A stretch of 64,000 nt of DNA, from assembly GCA_951804985.1 (NCBI GenBank), contig OX638133.1:25512963-25576962 (forward strand), in the 5' to 3' direction. The DNA comes from Dryomyza anilis. Taxonomy: Eukaryota > Arthropoda > Insecta > Diptera > Dryomyzidae. Within the stretch, counting starts at the first letter, position 1; every line of letters starts with the position of its first letter. The translations under genes were made by a program, and so were the position numbers. The notes beneath the pieces are model-generated. The model did not search any database, was not told the origin of the DNA, and was given only the letters and a program-made list of their open reading frames with translations. This document shows positions 22,606-34,163 of the stretch, piece by piece.

Positions 22606-23349
22606 TCTATATATATAAAACTCATTTTCCGTTTGTCTCTTTGTTTCTGCACGGATTTCTTTAAAGTTTGGAATAATCATCCTACAGACCAAGGAGAGCG
22701 TCACTATATAGTTTTCGTTGACCATTTTTTTTGTGTATAATACAGATTCATGGCAAAACCACTGAACGTATTTTTCTGAAAATTTACACGACTATGCTAT
22801 AAAGTCCATGGAGTTCCTAAACCATACATAAACTAGATTGGGCAAAGGGGAGTGGCACCTCCCATAGAATCAAAAAATTCAGTACGCTATATCTCAGCCC
22901 TAATGATATCGATTTCAACTAAACTTTAAAATTGGATGTTTCTCATCTTAATATATATCACCACACATAAACTCACCACACCTAATTCACCACACCTAAT
23001 TCATCGCACCTAATTCACCACACCTAATTTATCACACCTAATTCACCACACCTAATTCACCACACCTAATTCACCACACTAAAACTCACCACACTAAAAC
23101 TCACCACACTAAAACTCACCACACTAAAACTCACCACACTAAAACTCACCACACTAAAACTTCTACTGGAAAAACACTACGGGGAATTATTTTTGTTTAG
23201 GTTACTACATTTATAAAACCAATAAAATACATCCATAGCGAAGCATGGGTCCCTGATATAAATAATAAAAATGTTCTTTATATTAATAAAATCACTCCAT
23301 TCCTAACATTCACAAAATCTTTGCACGACTCATGCACGGATCCAGCTAG
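22606..23349 (+). mobile_element. Helitron-like non-autonomous element
   Basis: Starts TCTATATATATAAAACTC after an A and ends GGATCCAGCTAG. A weak hairpin (GCACGACTCATGC) lies about 10 bp before CTAG. It contains a block of CACCACACCTAATT and CACCACACTAAAACT minisatellite repeats at 22970-23165. Terminal structure fits Helitrons (5' TC, 3' hairpin plus CTRR). Confidence 0.75.
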
Positions 23350-23387
23350 ACAATTTAACAAATAACAGCAAACAAAAAATAAATAAA

Positions 23388-24170
23388 ACGAGTTGGGAAA
23401 GTTAGGTCACATGGGTAAGTTCGGTCACATGGGGCGGATTTTTATAGTCGGTCGGGCCCGACTATGGAATACCCTACACCTTTGGTGGGGATATTAACCC
23501 TCAGAATATTATTCATATATCAGAAATTTACGCCTTATATCCCCATAAATTAAAAAATTGTATAAAGTATAAAAAAATAAAAAAAAAATTGAAAAATGTA
23601 ATTGGGCGGACCACGCCTATATTTAAAATTTTGAAAGGCAAATATTTCATTGATTTGATTTTAATAATTTACGGATCAAATTTCCACTATGAAAACCCGG
23701 GAAATAATGAAAAAAAAAAGTAGGCGGATCACGCCCATTTTTGGGCCACATATTTTTAGGTGAATTCTAACAATACGTTTTAAATTTTATAACTATACAT
23801 TGAATACTTTCCGAGTTATTAATTCCGAAAGAGTTATATAAAATTGACTTGTATGGGAGGTGGGCGTGTCCGTTGACCGATTTGGCTCATTTTCAAACTC
23901 AGTTCCTACTTTTGGCTAAAATATATTGAGACGAAATTTCATCGCATTCTGATCAGTATTTCTCAAGTTATTCTGTATTCGGACAGCAAGACAGCAAGAC
24001 AGCAAGGCAGCAAGACAGCAAGACAGCAAGACGGACAGACAGCCAGACAAACAGACAGACAAACGGACATGGCTAAACGGACTCGGGTAGTGATTCTGAT
24101 CAAGAATATATATACTTTTCCATACCGGACACGCCTCCTAAGGGGCGTACCTCATAGGTGTAGGGTATAA
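23388..24170 (-). mobile_element. repeat element R, copy 2 (inverted)
   Basis: Reverse complement of copy 1, from AACGAGTTGGGAAAGTTAGG to TAGGTGTAGGGTATA. It lacks about 45 bp near its end (missing GTACAGGGTATATTAAC), so it is an internal deletion variant. Confidence 0.75.
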
Positions 24171-24277
24171 AAACAATTATATAATACCAAGTAATTTCAC
24201 TTTTAAAGTTTTTAAAAGTAACTTTATAGCAGAAAATGGAAGCAAAAGATAGCCTGCCTGTAGTAGGCAAAAACATT

Positions 24278-24560
24278 AAAGGTTTTTTCAACAGGGACGC
24301 TACAAAAGTAGAGTGACAGGGACAGCAAACGACGCCATATTTATTGCCGCTCTTTTGACATTTCTCTTCAGTAAGGTTTGGCATTTCATGATGGAAAGAT
24401 ATACGATTTCGAATGTCGACTCGTTGTTTGCTCGTATATCTTTCCATCATGAAATGGTAAACCTTACTAAAGAGAAATGTCATAAGTGCGGTAAGAAATA
24501 TGGCGTCGTTTGCTGTCCCTGTCGCTCTATTTTTGTAGCGTCCCTGTTGCGAAACCCTTT
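24278..24560. mobile_element. mariner-derived foldback MITE, near-perfect palindrome
   Basis: Two arms of about 135 bp in inverted orientation, each the outer end plus the first part of the mariner transposase. The left reads AACAGGGACGCTACAAAAGT and the right GTAGCGTCCCTGTTGCG. They meet near 24410-24430. A further mariner end fragment (TTGAAAAACCCTTTAT) follows at about 24572-24588. Confidence 0.8.
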
Positions 24561-24876
24561 GTAACACACTTATTGAAAAACCCTTTATATGTGGATTTGA
24601 ATTTATTAAAAGTCGGTCAGATTGCTTGAATATGAAAAATTTGCCGAATCGGTGAAAATTTATGCAGATATTAACATATATTCCGGATCTACCATACACT
24701 ATCTTTGCCTCCCATTTTGCGTCCATCTGTATTGTCTACCAAACCCTATATTTCTAACGAATTTGAAAGTATTTGAAAAATTCAGTACCTTAAGCACGTT
24801 TTCAATAGCTTTACTATTAAAATACCAATAGTTCACTAGGTTTTTTACCTATCAATTTTGGTTCTTTATCAGAAAA

Positions 24877-25660
24877 CGAGTTGGGAAAGTTAGGTCACAT
24901 GGGTAAGTTCGGTCACATGGGGCGGATTTTTATAGTCGGTCGGGCCCGACTATGGAATACCCTACACCTTTGGTGGGGATATTAACCCTCAGAATATTAT
25001 TCATATATCAGAAATTTACGCCTTATATCCCCAGAAATTAAAAAAATTATATAAAGTATAAAAAACTAAAAAAAAAAAAATTTGAAAAATGTAATTGGGC
25101 GGACCACGCCTATATTTAAAATTTTGTAAGGCTAATATTTCATAGAATTGATTTTAATAATTATCGGATCAAATTTCCACTATTAAAAACCGGGAAATAA
25201 TGAAAAAAAAAATGTGGGCGGATCACGCCCATTTTTGGACCACACATTTTTAGGTGAATTATAACAATATGTTTTAAATTTTACAACTATATCTTGAATA
25301 CTTTTCGAGTTATTAGTTCCCAAAGATTTATATAAAAGTGACTTGTATGGGAGGTGGGCGTGTCTGTTGACCGATTTGGCTCATTTTCAAACTCAGTTCC
25401 TACTTTTGGCTAAAATATATTGTGACGAAATTTCATCGCATTCTGAGCAGTATTTCTCAAGTTATTCTGTATTCGGACAGCAAGACAGCAAGACAGCAAG
25501 ACGGACAGACAGACAGACAGACGGACATGGCTAAACGGACTCGGGTAGTGATGCTGATCAAGAATATATATACTTTTCCATACCGGACACGCCTCCTAAG
25601 GGGCGTTACAATATATGCACAAAGTTAATATACCCTGTACCTCATAGGTGTAGGGTATAA
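24877..25660 (-). mobile_element. repeat element R, copy 3 (inverted)
   Basis: Very similar to copy 2 but with the full end through TACCCTGTACCTCATAGGTG. The polymorphic ACAGCAAG and ACGGACAG runs lie at about 25477-25530. Confidence 0.8.
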
Positions 25661-25738
25661 AAAGGCAGGTTTATTCACATTCTCACATTGTAGGTAGGTA
25701 TTGCAGGTAAATGTTTTCTAAAAAATCGATTTCTATAA

Positions 25739-25983
25739 GTCGGTGATACTGCAAAACCTCCTATCTACATTTTCGAATACCTCTTACAAAATGAATTTTA
25801 CAAAAGAAACAAAACTATTGTCAGTCTCAATTTTGCACTTAATTCATACAAAATTAAGTATGTCATAACTTATAATGGCATTTTTCTAATTTTTCCAAAC
25901 AACATATCATTAAAATCCCGATTATAACACAAAATTAGGCGTAATTATCACATGCAGTTAGGCGGTTTTGCAGTATCACCGAC
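25739..25983. repeat. inverted repeat pair, 20-bp perfect arms
   Basis: GTCGGTGATACTGCAAAACC at 25739-25758 is exactly reverse-complemented at 25964-25983, with weaker pairing inward. Likely a small TIR element. 25984-26990 has no recognisable gene. Confidence 0.65.
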
Positions 25984-26993
25984 GAATGCTTAGCATGCAT
26001 TTGTACTATTTAAATTTTTCCATTATTTAGGAACTTTACTAATTCTATGGTTTGTGTAATTTGTAAATTTCTGTATTTATTTTGACTAATTTACCAATTT
26101 AACTAATTTAACAAATCATGTCAAAAAGTTATGCATAAGCCTCAAATTACTTTGCAAATTAATCTTTCAAATTTCCACAAACTTATTGCTAAAATAATCT
26201 GCGTTAATTGAAACTCTGTAACAATTTTATTAGTTCGAAATACTCGAAGTATCAAATTCAACAACTATGCAAAGAAAACGCGCTCTCGGTATGTAAACTG
26301 AAAACCAAATGGAATTTAATATCAATACTACTTACTACGTTTATTATGAACTAAGCATTTAATAAACTATCAAATTATTGAATTCTCACAAAATTCTTTG
26401 GGACCTACTCTACTACAGAAACATATTATATACCAAAATACTTTAGTAATCTATGCAAAATTTTTTTACACACATGCAACACTTCGACACATACCCACTC
26501 CAAGAATACCAGAGCAAGGATATTAAGTACTACAATTTCTAAACAAATATTTGCAAAATGGATATGTCGGATGAGTTGGAAAAATGCCATACTTACTGTT
26601 TGTCGATTTATATAGTATTTATGTAAGTGCATAAATTACAAAATATATTTTTACATATTTTTTTTATTATTTGACCTAGATTTTGAAGGAAATGTATCGA
26701 ATGTAGTTGGTTCATTGGTTGAGTATCATTCAGTTGCATTAGCAAATAACAACATTTTATTTACTATATAATGGTAGAACCAAGTATTTGAAGTTGTTGC
26801 AATTATTGGCATCTGTCCTGTAAAAAGTGTTCTTTGGAAAAAGTCATGGCTTTAGTTGACAGCATTCATTACTCAACACTTAGTAGTAGTTACAAGTGAT
26901 GCATCATTTAAACATTGTTAATATACATAGAGAGAGATACACTTTAAGCTGCATTTTTAGTGATAAAATATCGATTTAATATAACTGGCTATG

Positions 26994-27158
26994 TAGCGTC
27001 GTTAGCTCAGTTGATTAGTACTTCGAAAGTGCACGGGTTCGAATCGCTTGAAACATCATAAAAATAGAAAATGTTCTTCTATACGACAGTAACACAAAAA
27101 GTTGTCTTTAGAAAGACTCTAACCACCACCTTTAGAATTTGGCATTAATCTATACCAT
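26994..27158 (+). mobile_element. tRNA-derived SINE, short copy
   Basis: tRNA-like head with A box TTAGCTCAGTTG near 27002 and B box GGTTCGAATC near 27036, then the SINE body TTCTATACGAC and the tail CTCTAACCACCACCTTTAGA. It shares this tail with a headless fragment at 29721-29830. Confidence 0.6.
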
Positions 27159-27161
27159 ATG

Positions 27162-28013
27162 TACACTAAGAAAACAAAGATGATTACCAGAAATATCACA
27201 GCCCTAAATATCAAGTTATTTACAAATTATTTAGCTCGTCTTTGAGGGAACCATCTCTCAAACATCCGACAAATACGATAAATATTGCTAGCAACCATGA
27301 ATTAAACATCTGACAAATAGGAAGATAGTTTATGAATATATTTGGAAAAGGTACTCCATTAGAATTCGCGGAGTAATTTTTATTGAATTGAAATAAAAAG
27401 AGCCAAATGTATTTTTTATTTATTCTAGAATTAAAAAAATATCTTGGTTATAGATCGCCATCGTATTTATAAATCCTTTGAAGGTAAAATTATACAACGA
27501 CTTGAGACTTCTTCGCGGAAGAACCATGTCCGACCGGTGATGCTGTCATCAAAGTAAACTCTAAAAAGAAATATTTTCCATCATCACTTGTTGATAATTT
27601 CAATCCCAGGAAATTTTATTTTCACTTTTACCATTAAAATGTAATATTTGAATGCACATTTTTACACCATTTGATTTACTTAATTGTTGTGGATAAATCG
27701 AGCTTAAGAAAAAAGTACGCCATTTTCCTTTTATGCAGTAGACAAATGTCAAAATACCTCAAGAGTTTTGCTGCAAATGTCCAAGAACTCAGGATGTTTG
27801 CTATCAGTCAACTGTAAATATCTCAATTTTCATTGCTGTTGTGGCAAACATCTCGTAACTATCTGCATATATGTCATATTCAAAAAATATTACTTAATAG
27901 TTTTGCTGCAACTTTATTGAAACTTATGGGATGTTTGAATATTTGCTACAAGGCGTAAATTTAAAAAGATAGTTGCTGCAAGACTTTCATAAACATCTCA
28001 TTTTCTTAGTGTA
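27162..28013. mobile_element. 852-bp TIR element
   Basis: TACACTAAGAAAA at 27162-27174 is the reverse complement of TTTTCTTAGTGTA at 28001-28013, with TA at both outer edges. No long open frame inside. Possibly a non-autonomous Tc1/mariner relative. Confidence 0.6.
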
Positions 28014-28673
28014 CACTAGATTGATTTAAATGTGTATGAAAAATTTAGAACTAATTTTTCTTATGCTCCGCGTCGACTTTCTGAAACTAGGATCTCTAAA
28101 ACTTAGAACAAGCCTTTAAAAAAAAAAAAATATCATATGATATTACGCAAAGAGCTTAAAGGACATTTTCAATTAAATTATTATTGCTTTAAGTATAAAA
28201 AATACATCACTAGATTTTCTTTTGTAGTTAACTTTAAATCAATTACTAAAATGGTGGTTTTTAAAATTAGTTAATTTTAGTTAACCGTTACAGTTTCATG
28301 GCTTGCCAAACACTAAAAATGTTGTCTATATTTTATTATAGTAGTTTTAACGGCCTAAATTTTTGTAATTTTATTCTAATGAGTTTCAAATAATATTTTT
28401 GTATTATTGCACATATAATTATCTTTAAAATGATATGTCACACTTATGTTTTTAGATTCTGCCGTGCTAGCCTAAAACACACGCAACCCAAAAACTGATG
28501 CACACCCCAAATTATTCAAGAAAATGTTTCCGATATCCCTCTCGAGTATTTTAAGATCAAAGTAAATAAAAATTCGTTGACAGATTTTATAAAATATCAC
28601 GGTTCAATAATTTTTTGGGGTTATTTGATTTTTTTTTTTTATAATAAGTTGAATGTAATTTTTTTGCTTAAAC

Positions 28674-29157
28674 TAGGGCTGTGCGATTAATCGTTTTACC
28701 GGAAATTCTAATTAATCGCAATCACGATTAATCAATTATTCAATTAATCGTATTTTTTGATTAACCAAAAATACGATTAATCGGTTAATCAGCTTTTGTG
28801 ATTAATCAAAATAAAGATTAATCGGGTAATCAGAAATATGATTAATTGAAATACGATTAATTGTTTTTGACATGAGTATAAATAATGATATTCTACTTGC
28901 TACGCATCTAATTTCGCATTTGTATTTTAAATTAAGTATTTTTAAAAGAAAAACAAATTTTTTGTTTGAATATTCTTGTAGACAGCAATTTCTATGTTCT
29001 CAAATAAAAATTATTTGAATTCTGATTAATTGAAAGTTATAATTAACCGATTAATCGTATTTTTGGTTAATTGAAAAATACGATTAATCCAATAATTGAT
29101 TAATCGTGATTGCGATTAATCAGAATTTCCCGTAAAACGATTAATCGCACAGCCCTA
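28674..29157. mobile_element. hAT-type foldback MITE rich in GATTAATC
   Basis: TIRs start TAGGGCTGTGCGATTAATCG and end with the reverse complement. The flanks GCTTAAAC (28666-28673) and GCTTAAAG (29158-29165) form an 8-bp target duplication with one change, as expected for hAT. The arms hold many GATTAATC and ATTAATCG words. 28014-28665 shows no gene. Confidence 0.85.
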
Positions 29158-29720
29158 GCTTAAAGTATTTAGTTTTTTCATAATTTGTCCACAAAAGCGA
29201 TAAAATTGTTTTTTTCAAAAATTGTATGAGCATTATATCCTTAAGTTGTCCTTACATAGGTTAACGTGTATAAAAATATTTAACAAACAAAAAAAAATCA
29301 ATCAGCTAACTTTAATAGTTGAAGAGATATAACAATTCAAAATCCAATTTTTGTGAAACTTTAGTCTAAAATATTTGAAGATTTTAGTAAATCATAAATA
29401 ATGAAGTTTAAACTCTTCAATATTCTTAACCACGGTTTCTAAAAGTAGACTTTATTAGCTACAATCTTGAATAAAAATCTAACTCCTGTCTTGGATATTA
29501 TCAGAGATATTGACCCATGATTTAACTCTTTAAATAATAATACGATATCTGATAATATAAGAGTGCCATATCATTTTAAAGATAATTGTTTGTGCAATAA
29601 TACATAAATTTTATTCGAAACTCGTTAGAATAAAATTAGAAAAATGTTGACAATTCTATTTATGTTTTTGGAATTTTAGAATTTTGAATCAGTCTAATTT
29701 ACACTCGATATTGTCTGGAA

Positions 29721-29830
29721 AAAGACTCTAACCACTACCTTTCGAATTTGGCATTAATCTGTAGGTCTTACTTTTAGGGAGAAGCTTGACCTAGGCTATA
29801 AGAAGCTGTTGCAACATACTATTATATTAT
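29721..29830 (+). mobile_element. SINE tail fragment
   Basis: CTCTAACCACTACCTTTCGA, GGCATTAATCTGTAGGTC and the GAAGCTTGACCTAGGC region match the tail of the SINE family. No head. 29158-29720 is AT-rich with nothing recognised. Confidence 0.55.
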
Positions 29831-30016
29831 TTTTATTAGGTATACATCGCGCTCATATATTTTCTGGAAAGGCTAATTTCGATTGAGTAATTTCGATATG
29901 CTTTTATTTCAATTATATTTCCATTTGCTTTTATACGAACATTTTGATACAATCGGTAATCAAAACCGTTTGATTTATCTTGAACTCTTTAAGTTCAATT
30001 AAATAAACTTTTTTAA

Positions 30017-30157
30017 AGGCCTGTGCGAATAAATACTAATACTTAGTCAATTGGCTAATATCGATAAAACTGTGCATAGAAATCATACCAACAAAAACAC
30101 TACATTATCGATATTAGTCACAATTTAGTCAATTAGTCTTTATTCGTATATGCCCTA
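30017..30157. repeat. palindromic element, first of a pair
   Basis: GTGCGAATAAATACTAATAC, TTAGTCAATTGG and ATATCGATA on the left are mirrored by TATCGATATTAGTC, AATTAGTC and TTTATTCGTAT on the right. Likely a foldback MITE. Confidence 0.55.
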
Positions 30158-30162
30158 AGAAT

Positions 30163-30328
30163 GTGTGCGAGTTTGTCTAAATTTGAAGCTAAATTGGATG
30201 ACAAAAAAGACACACTGATTATATATTGAATACCGATTTTTTCGAATTCCAGTTATCGAATAGCAATCGAATAAAAACCCAACAATTTAGTTTAGTCTTC
30301 AAATTTAGACAAATTCGCACACACCCTA
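30163..30328. repeat. palindromic element, second of a pair
   Basis: GTGTGCGAGTTTGTCTAAAT and TTGAAGCTAAATT pair with AATTTAGTTTAGTCTTCAA and ATTTAGACAAATTCGCACAC. It follows the first palindrome by only a few bases. Confidence 0.6.
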
Positions 30329-30804
30329 AGTAATCAAATTAGAAATCGTTAGATGAAAATATGTATGTTTTAAAGAATCAATTGAAATTCGGTCAAAAGT
30401 CCGTATATCTTTATTCTGTAAATAATTTGAACGTTTATTTGAATAAAAATACCACTTAATTAGAAATATACTGGACACATAATGCCTAGACATCCGATTG
30501 CATATGTTGATCTGTGATAGTAAATTTTATTAATAACACTTGTTTGAGCGCAATACACAAAATTATTTAAATAAAATATAATCGCAAACTTGAATGAGTG
30601 AGATAATGTTTATATCATTCTATTATTTCTATTAAATAATCAATAGATATTGATTCAAGTACTAAGTTTTTAATAGTATTTAGTATTGCTTGCTACTTTA
30701 AAATAAAATGAACTATTGTGTCATAAGTAATCTGTACAAACCTTAACTAAAACATATGCATTCATTAATAGCACGGTATTAATATTAGCACAAGTAACGT
30801 TCTG

Positions 30805-31015
30805 TCTATCGGTGGCTCAGATAGTGAGTGCGTTGGACTTCAAACCGAAAGATTGCTGGTTCGAACCATAGCGACTGCGACATCAAAAATGTCTACCTCG
30901 AGGCAGACAATTCGAAACCTCCGAGAGCAAAAACACTGTTCATTAAAAATTTCTCACCTCGCCATTGGGATTCGGAATTTAAATGTAGGTCCCGCCATTT
31001 GAATATAAAAATAAC
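30805..31015 (+). mobile_element. tRNA-derived SINE (duplicated unit 1)
   Basis: A box TGGCTCAGATAG near 30813 and B box GGTTCGAACC at 30858-30867, then the body CTACCTCGAGGCAGAC, AACCTCCGAGAGCAAAA, TCTCACC, TTGGGATTCGG and the tail GTAGGTCCCGCCATTTGA. It occupies the same place as the SINE at 36052, so it was inserted before the duplication. Confidence 0.75.
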
Positions 31016-31204
31016 ATCGGACAGGTTCTCTCCAAGGAAGATTTGACTAGGGAACGAATTGTCTCGGCGTATAATAGTCTCAGAGAATAATTCCGGAGGC
31101 AGACATGACTCGGGCAAGAATTGACTCATAAAAAACAATTATCCTGGATAGAATTGAGACTTCATTTCCAAAACGTTCTATGTGAGTCGATTGTCCATAT
31201 TCCC

Positions 31205-31640
31205 CCTTTCTGTTGAGATTACGATTACAAGAAAACTAGAAGAGCTAGATCAATAAAACTTCTAAGTAAGATTACTTAGAAATCGACGCTATCTGATATT
31301 AAAAATGGGCATGATCAGTTGATAATGATCTGTGACCCGATCACATAAGTATGTTCAAATACCTAATATAAGACATCTACAGGTACCTTTATATTTATAT
31401 CGCCCGAAATAAACTTTTTCGTTCAATTATATAATGACTTTGTGCTCAAATATACAAAAATAATTTCGAAATTCGGTACACCTACCCATACGTACATATG
31501 GGTACTCAAATGAAAGATTACAAGTTTGTAGATATTTTCGGGATTCGTAAATCCCGGAGACCTCTGGACCGCACACATTATTCCTTATGTACAGGATATT
31601 TATAATCGCTTCTCGACTTCAACATTAACCTAACCTTCCT
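31205..31640 (+). mobile_element. R-like element relic
   Basis: CTGTTGAGATTACGATTACA, AGAAAACTAGAAGAGCTAGA and AATGGGCATGATCAGTTGAT match the interior of the R-like element at 39426-40125. Ends are lost. Confidence 0.6.
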
Positions 31641-31679
31641 TACTAATTTGTATTTAATAAAATCTAAAAAAAACCAAAT

Positions 31680-31845
31680 AATTCATTTTGCCATAAGAAC
31701 AAATAATGAGTAGACTTATTTTAATCTGTTTGACGTCATAATTATGGAGATTAGCTTCATTAGTGTCGTGTGCCCTAAAAAAACGCATATATAAACCAAA
31801 AGATATTCGACCACAAACGTAGTACGTTCTTGTGTACCCTATAGA
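31680..31845 (+). promoter_or_regulatory. lipase C proximal promoter, conserved block
   Basis: Shares GACTTATTTTAATC, GGAGATTAGCTTCATTAG, CGCATATATAAACC (TATATAAA at 31788-31795) and TTCGACCACAAA with the blocks before lipases B and D. Confidence 0.8.
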
Positions 31846-33183
31846 ATGAACTCAATATTTGCTATAACTCTGCTTTTTGCTAGCTTAGTGCTTGGCATAG
31901 TGCAAGCCACAAATACAGCAGATGACTGGGAAGCGGAATATCTGAAAAACACGGTTTGTTCTATTTACCGAGATATTTATTTAATAAATTAACCCTAATT
32001 TTCGCCAGGCTGATCGCGCACGTGACCATGGTTATCCTGGTGAAATGCATCAAATAGAGACCTCCGATAACTATGTGCTTTCGCTCTTTCGCATTCCCTA
32101 CTCACACAAATTGCAGAACCAAGACCAACCACGTCCGGCAATTCTACTGCAACATGGCCTGCTGAGTTGTTCCGATGCCTGGATACTGAACGGACCCAAT
32201 GATGCGCTCGCCTTTTTGTTGGCTGATGCCGGTTACGATGTCTGGATGGGCAATGCACGCGGTAATCAGTATTCGCGCAACAACACGCGACTCTCGACGA
32301 AGCATCCGTACTTTTGGCGCTTCAGTTGGCATGAAATCGGAGTCATTGATATCGCCGCCATGATCGATTATATGCTCGTGACAACGGGTCAAAGTGCGGT
32401 ACACTATGCGGGTCACTCACAGGGCACCACCGTCTATTTTGTGCTCATGTCAGAGCGTCCCGAGTACAATGAGAAGATTAAGACCGCCCATATGTTGGCG
32501 CCGGTTGCCTTCATGAGCAATATGTCTACGTTGTTGGCAAAGTATACACGACGTTTTATCGGACGTCCGAATACGTTAACCCGTCTGCTGGACACAATAG
32601 AGATACCGAATTCTAAATTTATTAATGGCATAATAAATTTGTATTGTGTCAATAATCCGGAGCTAAAATTCATGTGCAGTAATGAATACTACTTGCTCGC
32701 GGGCGAAAATAATTCGAATGGCAATATGAATGTGGTAAGTATCAATAAAAAATATATTGAAATAAACTAAGTCTAATTTTCTATCAGACCATCAACGAAC
32801 ATATTGGCGAAACACATCCGGCTGGTGCCTCTACCACGCAAGTGCTGCACTATATGCAGGAATACGAATCAGGTCGTTTTTGTCAGCTCGATCATGGACT
32901 CGCAAAGAATCTTCAGGTTTATGGTAGAGCGACACCACCTGATTATGATGTCAGCCGTATTACCGCCGCAACGCATCTCTACTATGGTGATGCGGATACG
33001 TTGGCCGCTGTTGTGGATGTGGAGTATTTGGCATCGTTATTACCAAATGCGCATCCGTATCATGTGCCGGATCCGACATTTAGTCATACGGACGTTGTTT
33101 GGTCCATGCAGGTCAAGGAAGTGATCAACGATCGTATTATTGCCGCTTGTAATGCGTATGAGGAAAACTTTAAAAATGTCTAA
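31846..33183 (+). CDS. acid lipase (Lip3-like), gene C
   Basis: Secreted alpha/beta-hydrolase lipase of 409 residues from exons 31846-31953, 32009-32734 and 32788-33183, phase 0. Signal peptide at residues 1 to about 21 (SIFAITLLFASLVLGIVQA). The core starts ADRARDHGYPGE; oxyanion LLQHG; GHSQG with Ser173; Asp348 in GDADTLA; His378 in FSHTDV. All catalytic residues are intact. Introns are 55 and 53 bp and the first donor is GTTTGT. Exon 2 is one codon shorter than in B and D near IPNSKF. The middle of exon 2 is identical to gene B over 141 bp, while the last 200 bp of exon 3 is nearly identical to D. No clear AATAAA is seen close behind the stop. Confidence 0.93.
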
Positions 33184-33591
33184 AACATACAAATAGTTAA
33201 GCCTAAGTTTAGTTATTTATTTTAAATGTAGTAATTTTAACCTAATTATAAACCTATATATAATATACGAAACCCTTAGAATAATCTAGAAATATTTACG
33301 ATCACCTAATCGTTCCGATATAATTTTAATAACAGTTAATTGAAAGTATAAAACAAAATTTTATAACTGTTGAGCCATAATAATATTTATTATGGGATAT
33401 CCGAGGGTTTAATTGATTTTCTCAAATTCTAGACCTATAACAATTTGTGCACTTGAGCAAAATTATTCAATATCAAGCGATAATATTTGTTTTTTTTTAC
33501 CTGATATTTATAACTGTTGTTACATATATTGTATTTTCAATATTTTCAGAATTTATTATTTTTACCCAGTAACTTAACGACTTTTTATTTC

Positions 33592-33785
33592 ATCCCAGTA
33601 TGCCATTCGTATCGATGTCGTTATGAGATCAGATTGCGACTAGATGGAGAAATCACACGATATCGGACCCGTTCTCGTAGCGATATCGAGCGTCAAATTC
33701 GACCTAGATGTTTGGTAGATATCGGCACGTTCTGTTGGAGTTTTCTCGATACGAGAAATTTTTAGAAATCGGAACGATATCGAAA
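33592..33785. mobile_element. foldback element F, short copy
   Basis: GTATGCCATTCGTATCGATG, CGATATCGGACCCGTTCTCG, GATATCGAGCGTCAAATT and ATCGGAACGATATCG match 17070-17285 in the same orientation. Only one arm is present. Confidence 0.7.
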
Positions 33786-33941
33786 ATAAAATTGTGTTCA
33801 GAACAAATGCATAATTCAATAGACCGGAAATTTAACGTCTAGAGTAGCCTGCCATACTTTTAGGCGATAATTATAAGATAAACGAAATAGCAACAAATGA
33901 GTGGTTATTGTTCGTCAATTGTCGTTACATGTTGCAGAGTA

Positions 33942-34163
33942 CACCGAGAAAAAAATTCCCTCAAATCCCATTAAAATTGGTCAAGAGGACAATTATTGAT
34001 TTAATAGTATACAAAAAATAAATCTGCTCATATAAACTCAATGGCAATGTCATAGTATTTTCTAATACTTAATGGTATTTTCCGATTAAAAAAATAATTT
34101 ATCCTATTGACTATTTTTAATAGTAAAAAACTATTATTTATATAGTATTTTTTTTTCTGGGTG
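33942..34163 (+). mobile_element. MITE family A, complete copy
   Basis: Ends CACCGAGAAAAAAA and TTTTTTTTCTGGGTG, TA on both sides, body closely matching 12500-12721. 34166-35640 contains no gene I can support; about 35390-35470 has a (GTGAGT)-like run. Confidence 0.8.

Larger units (their letters stand above)
30361..33190 (+). repeat. segmental tandem duplication, unit 1 (carries lipase C)
   Basis: The series ATGTATGTTTTAAAGAATCA, the AAGTAACGTTCTGTCTATCG leader, a SINE, an R-element relic, the promoter block and a lipase gene occurs here and again at 35640-38445 in the same order. The offset is about 5.25-5.28 kb. Spacer lengths differ slightly, so the copies have drifted. Confidence 0.85.

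Noticed and set aside
24100..24726. 208-codon - strand frame
   Set aside because: It runs across an R element and a mariner foldback; only the short mariner-derived part resembles a protein.
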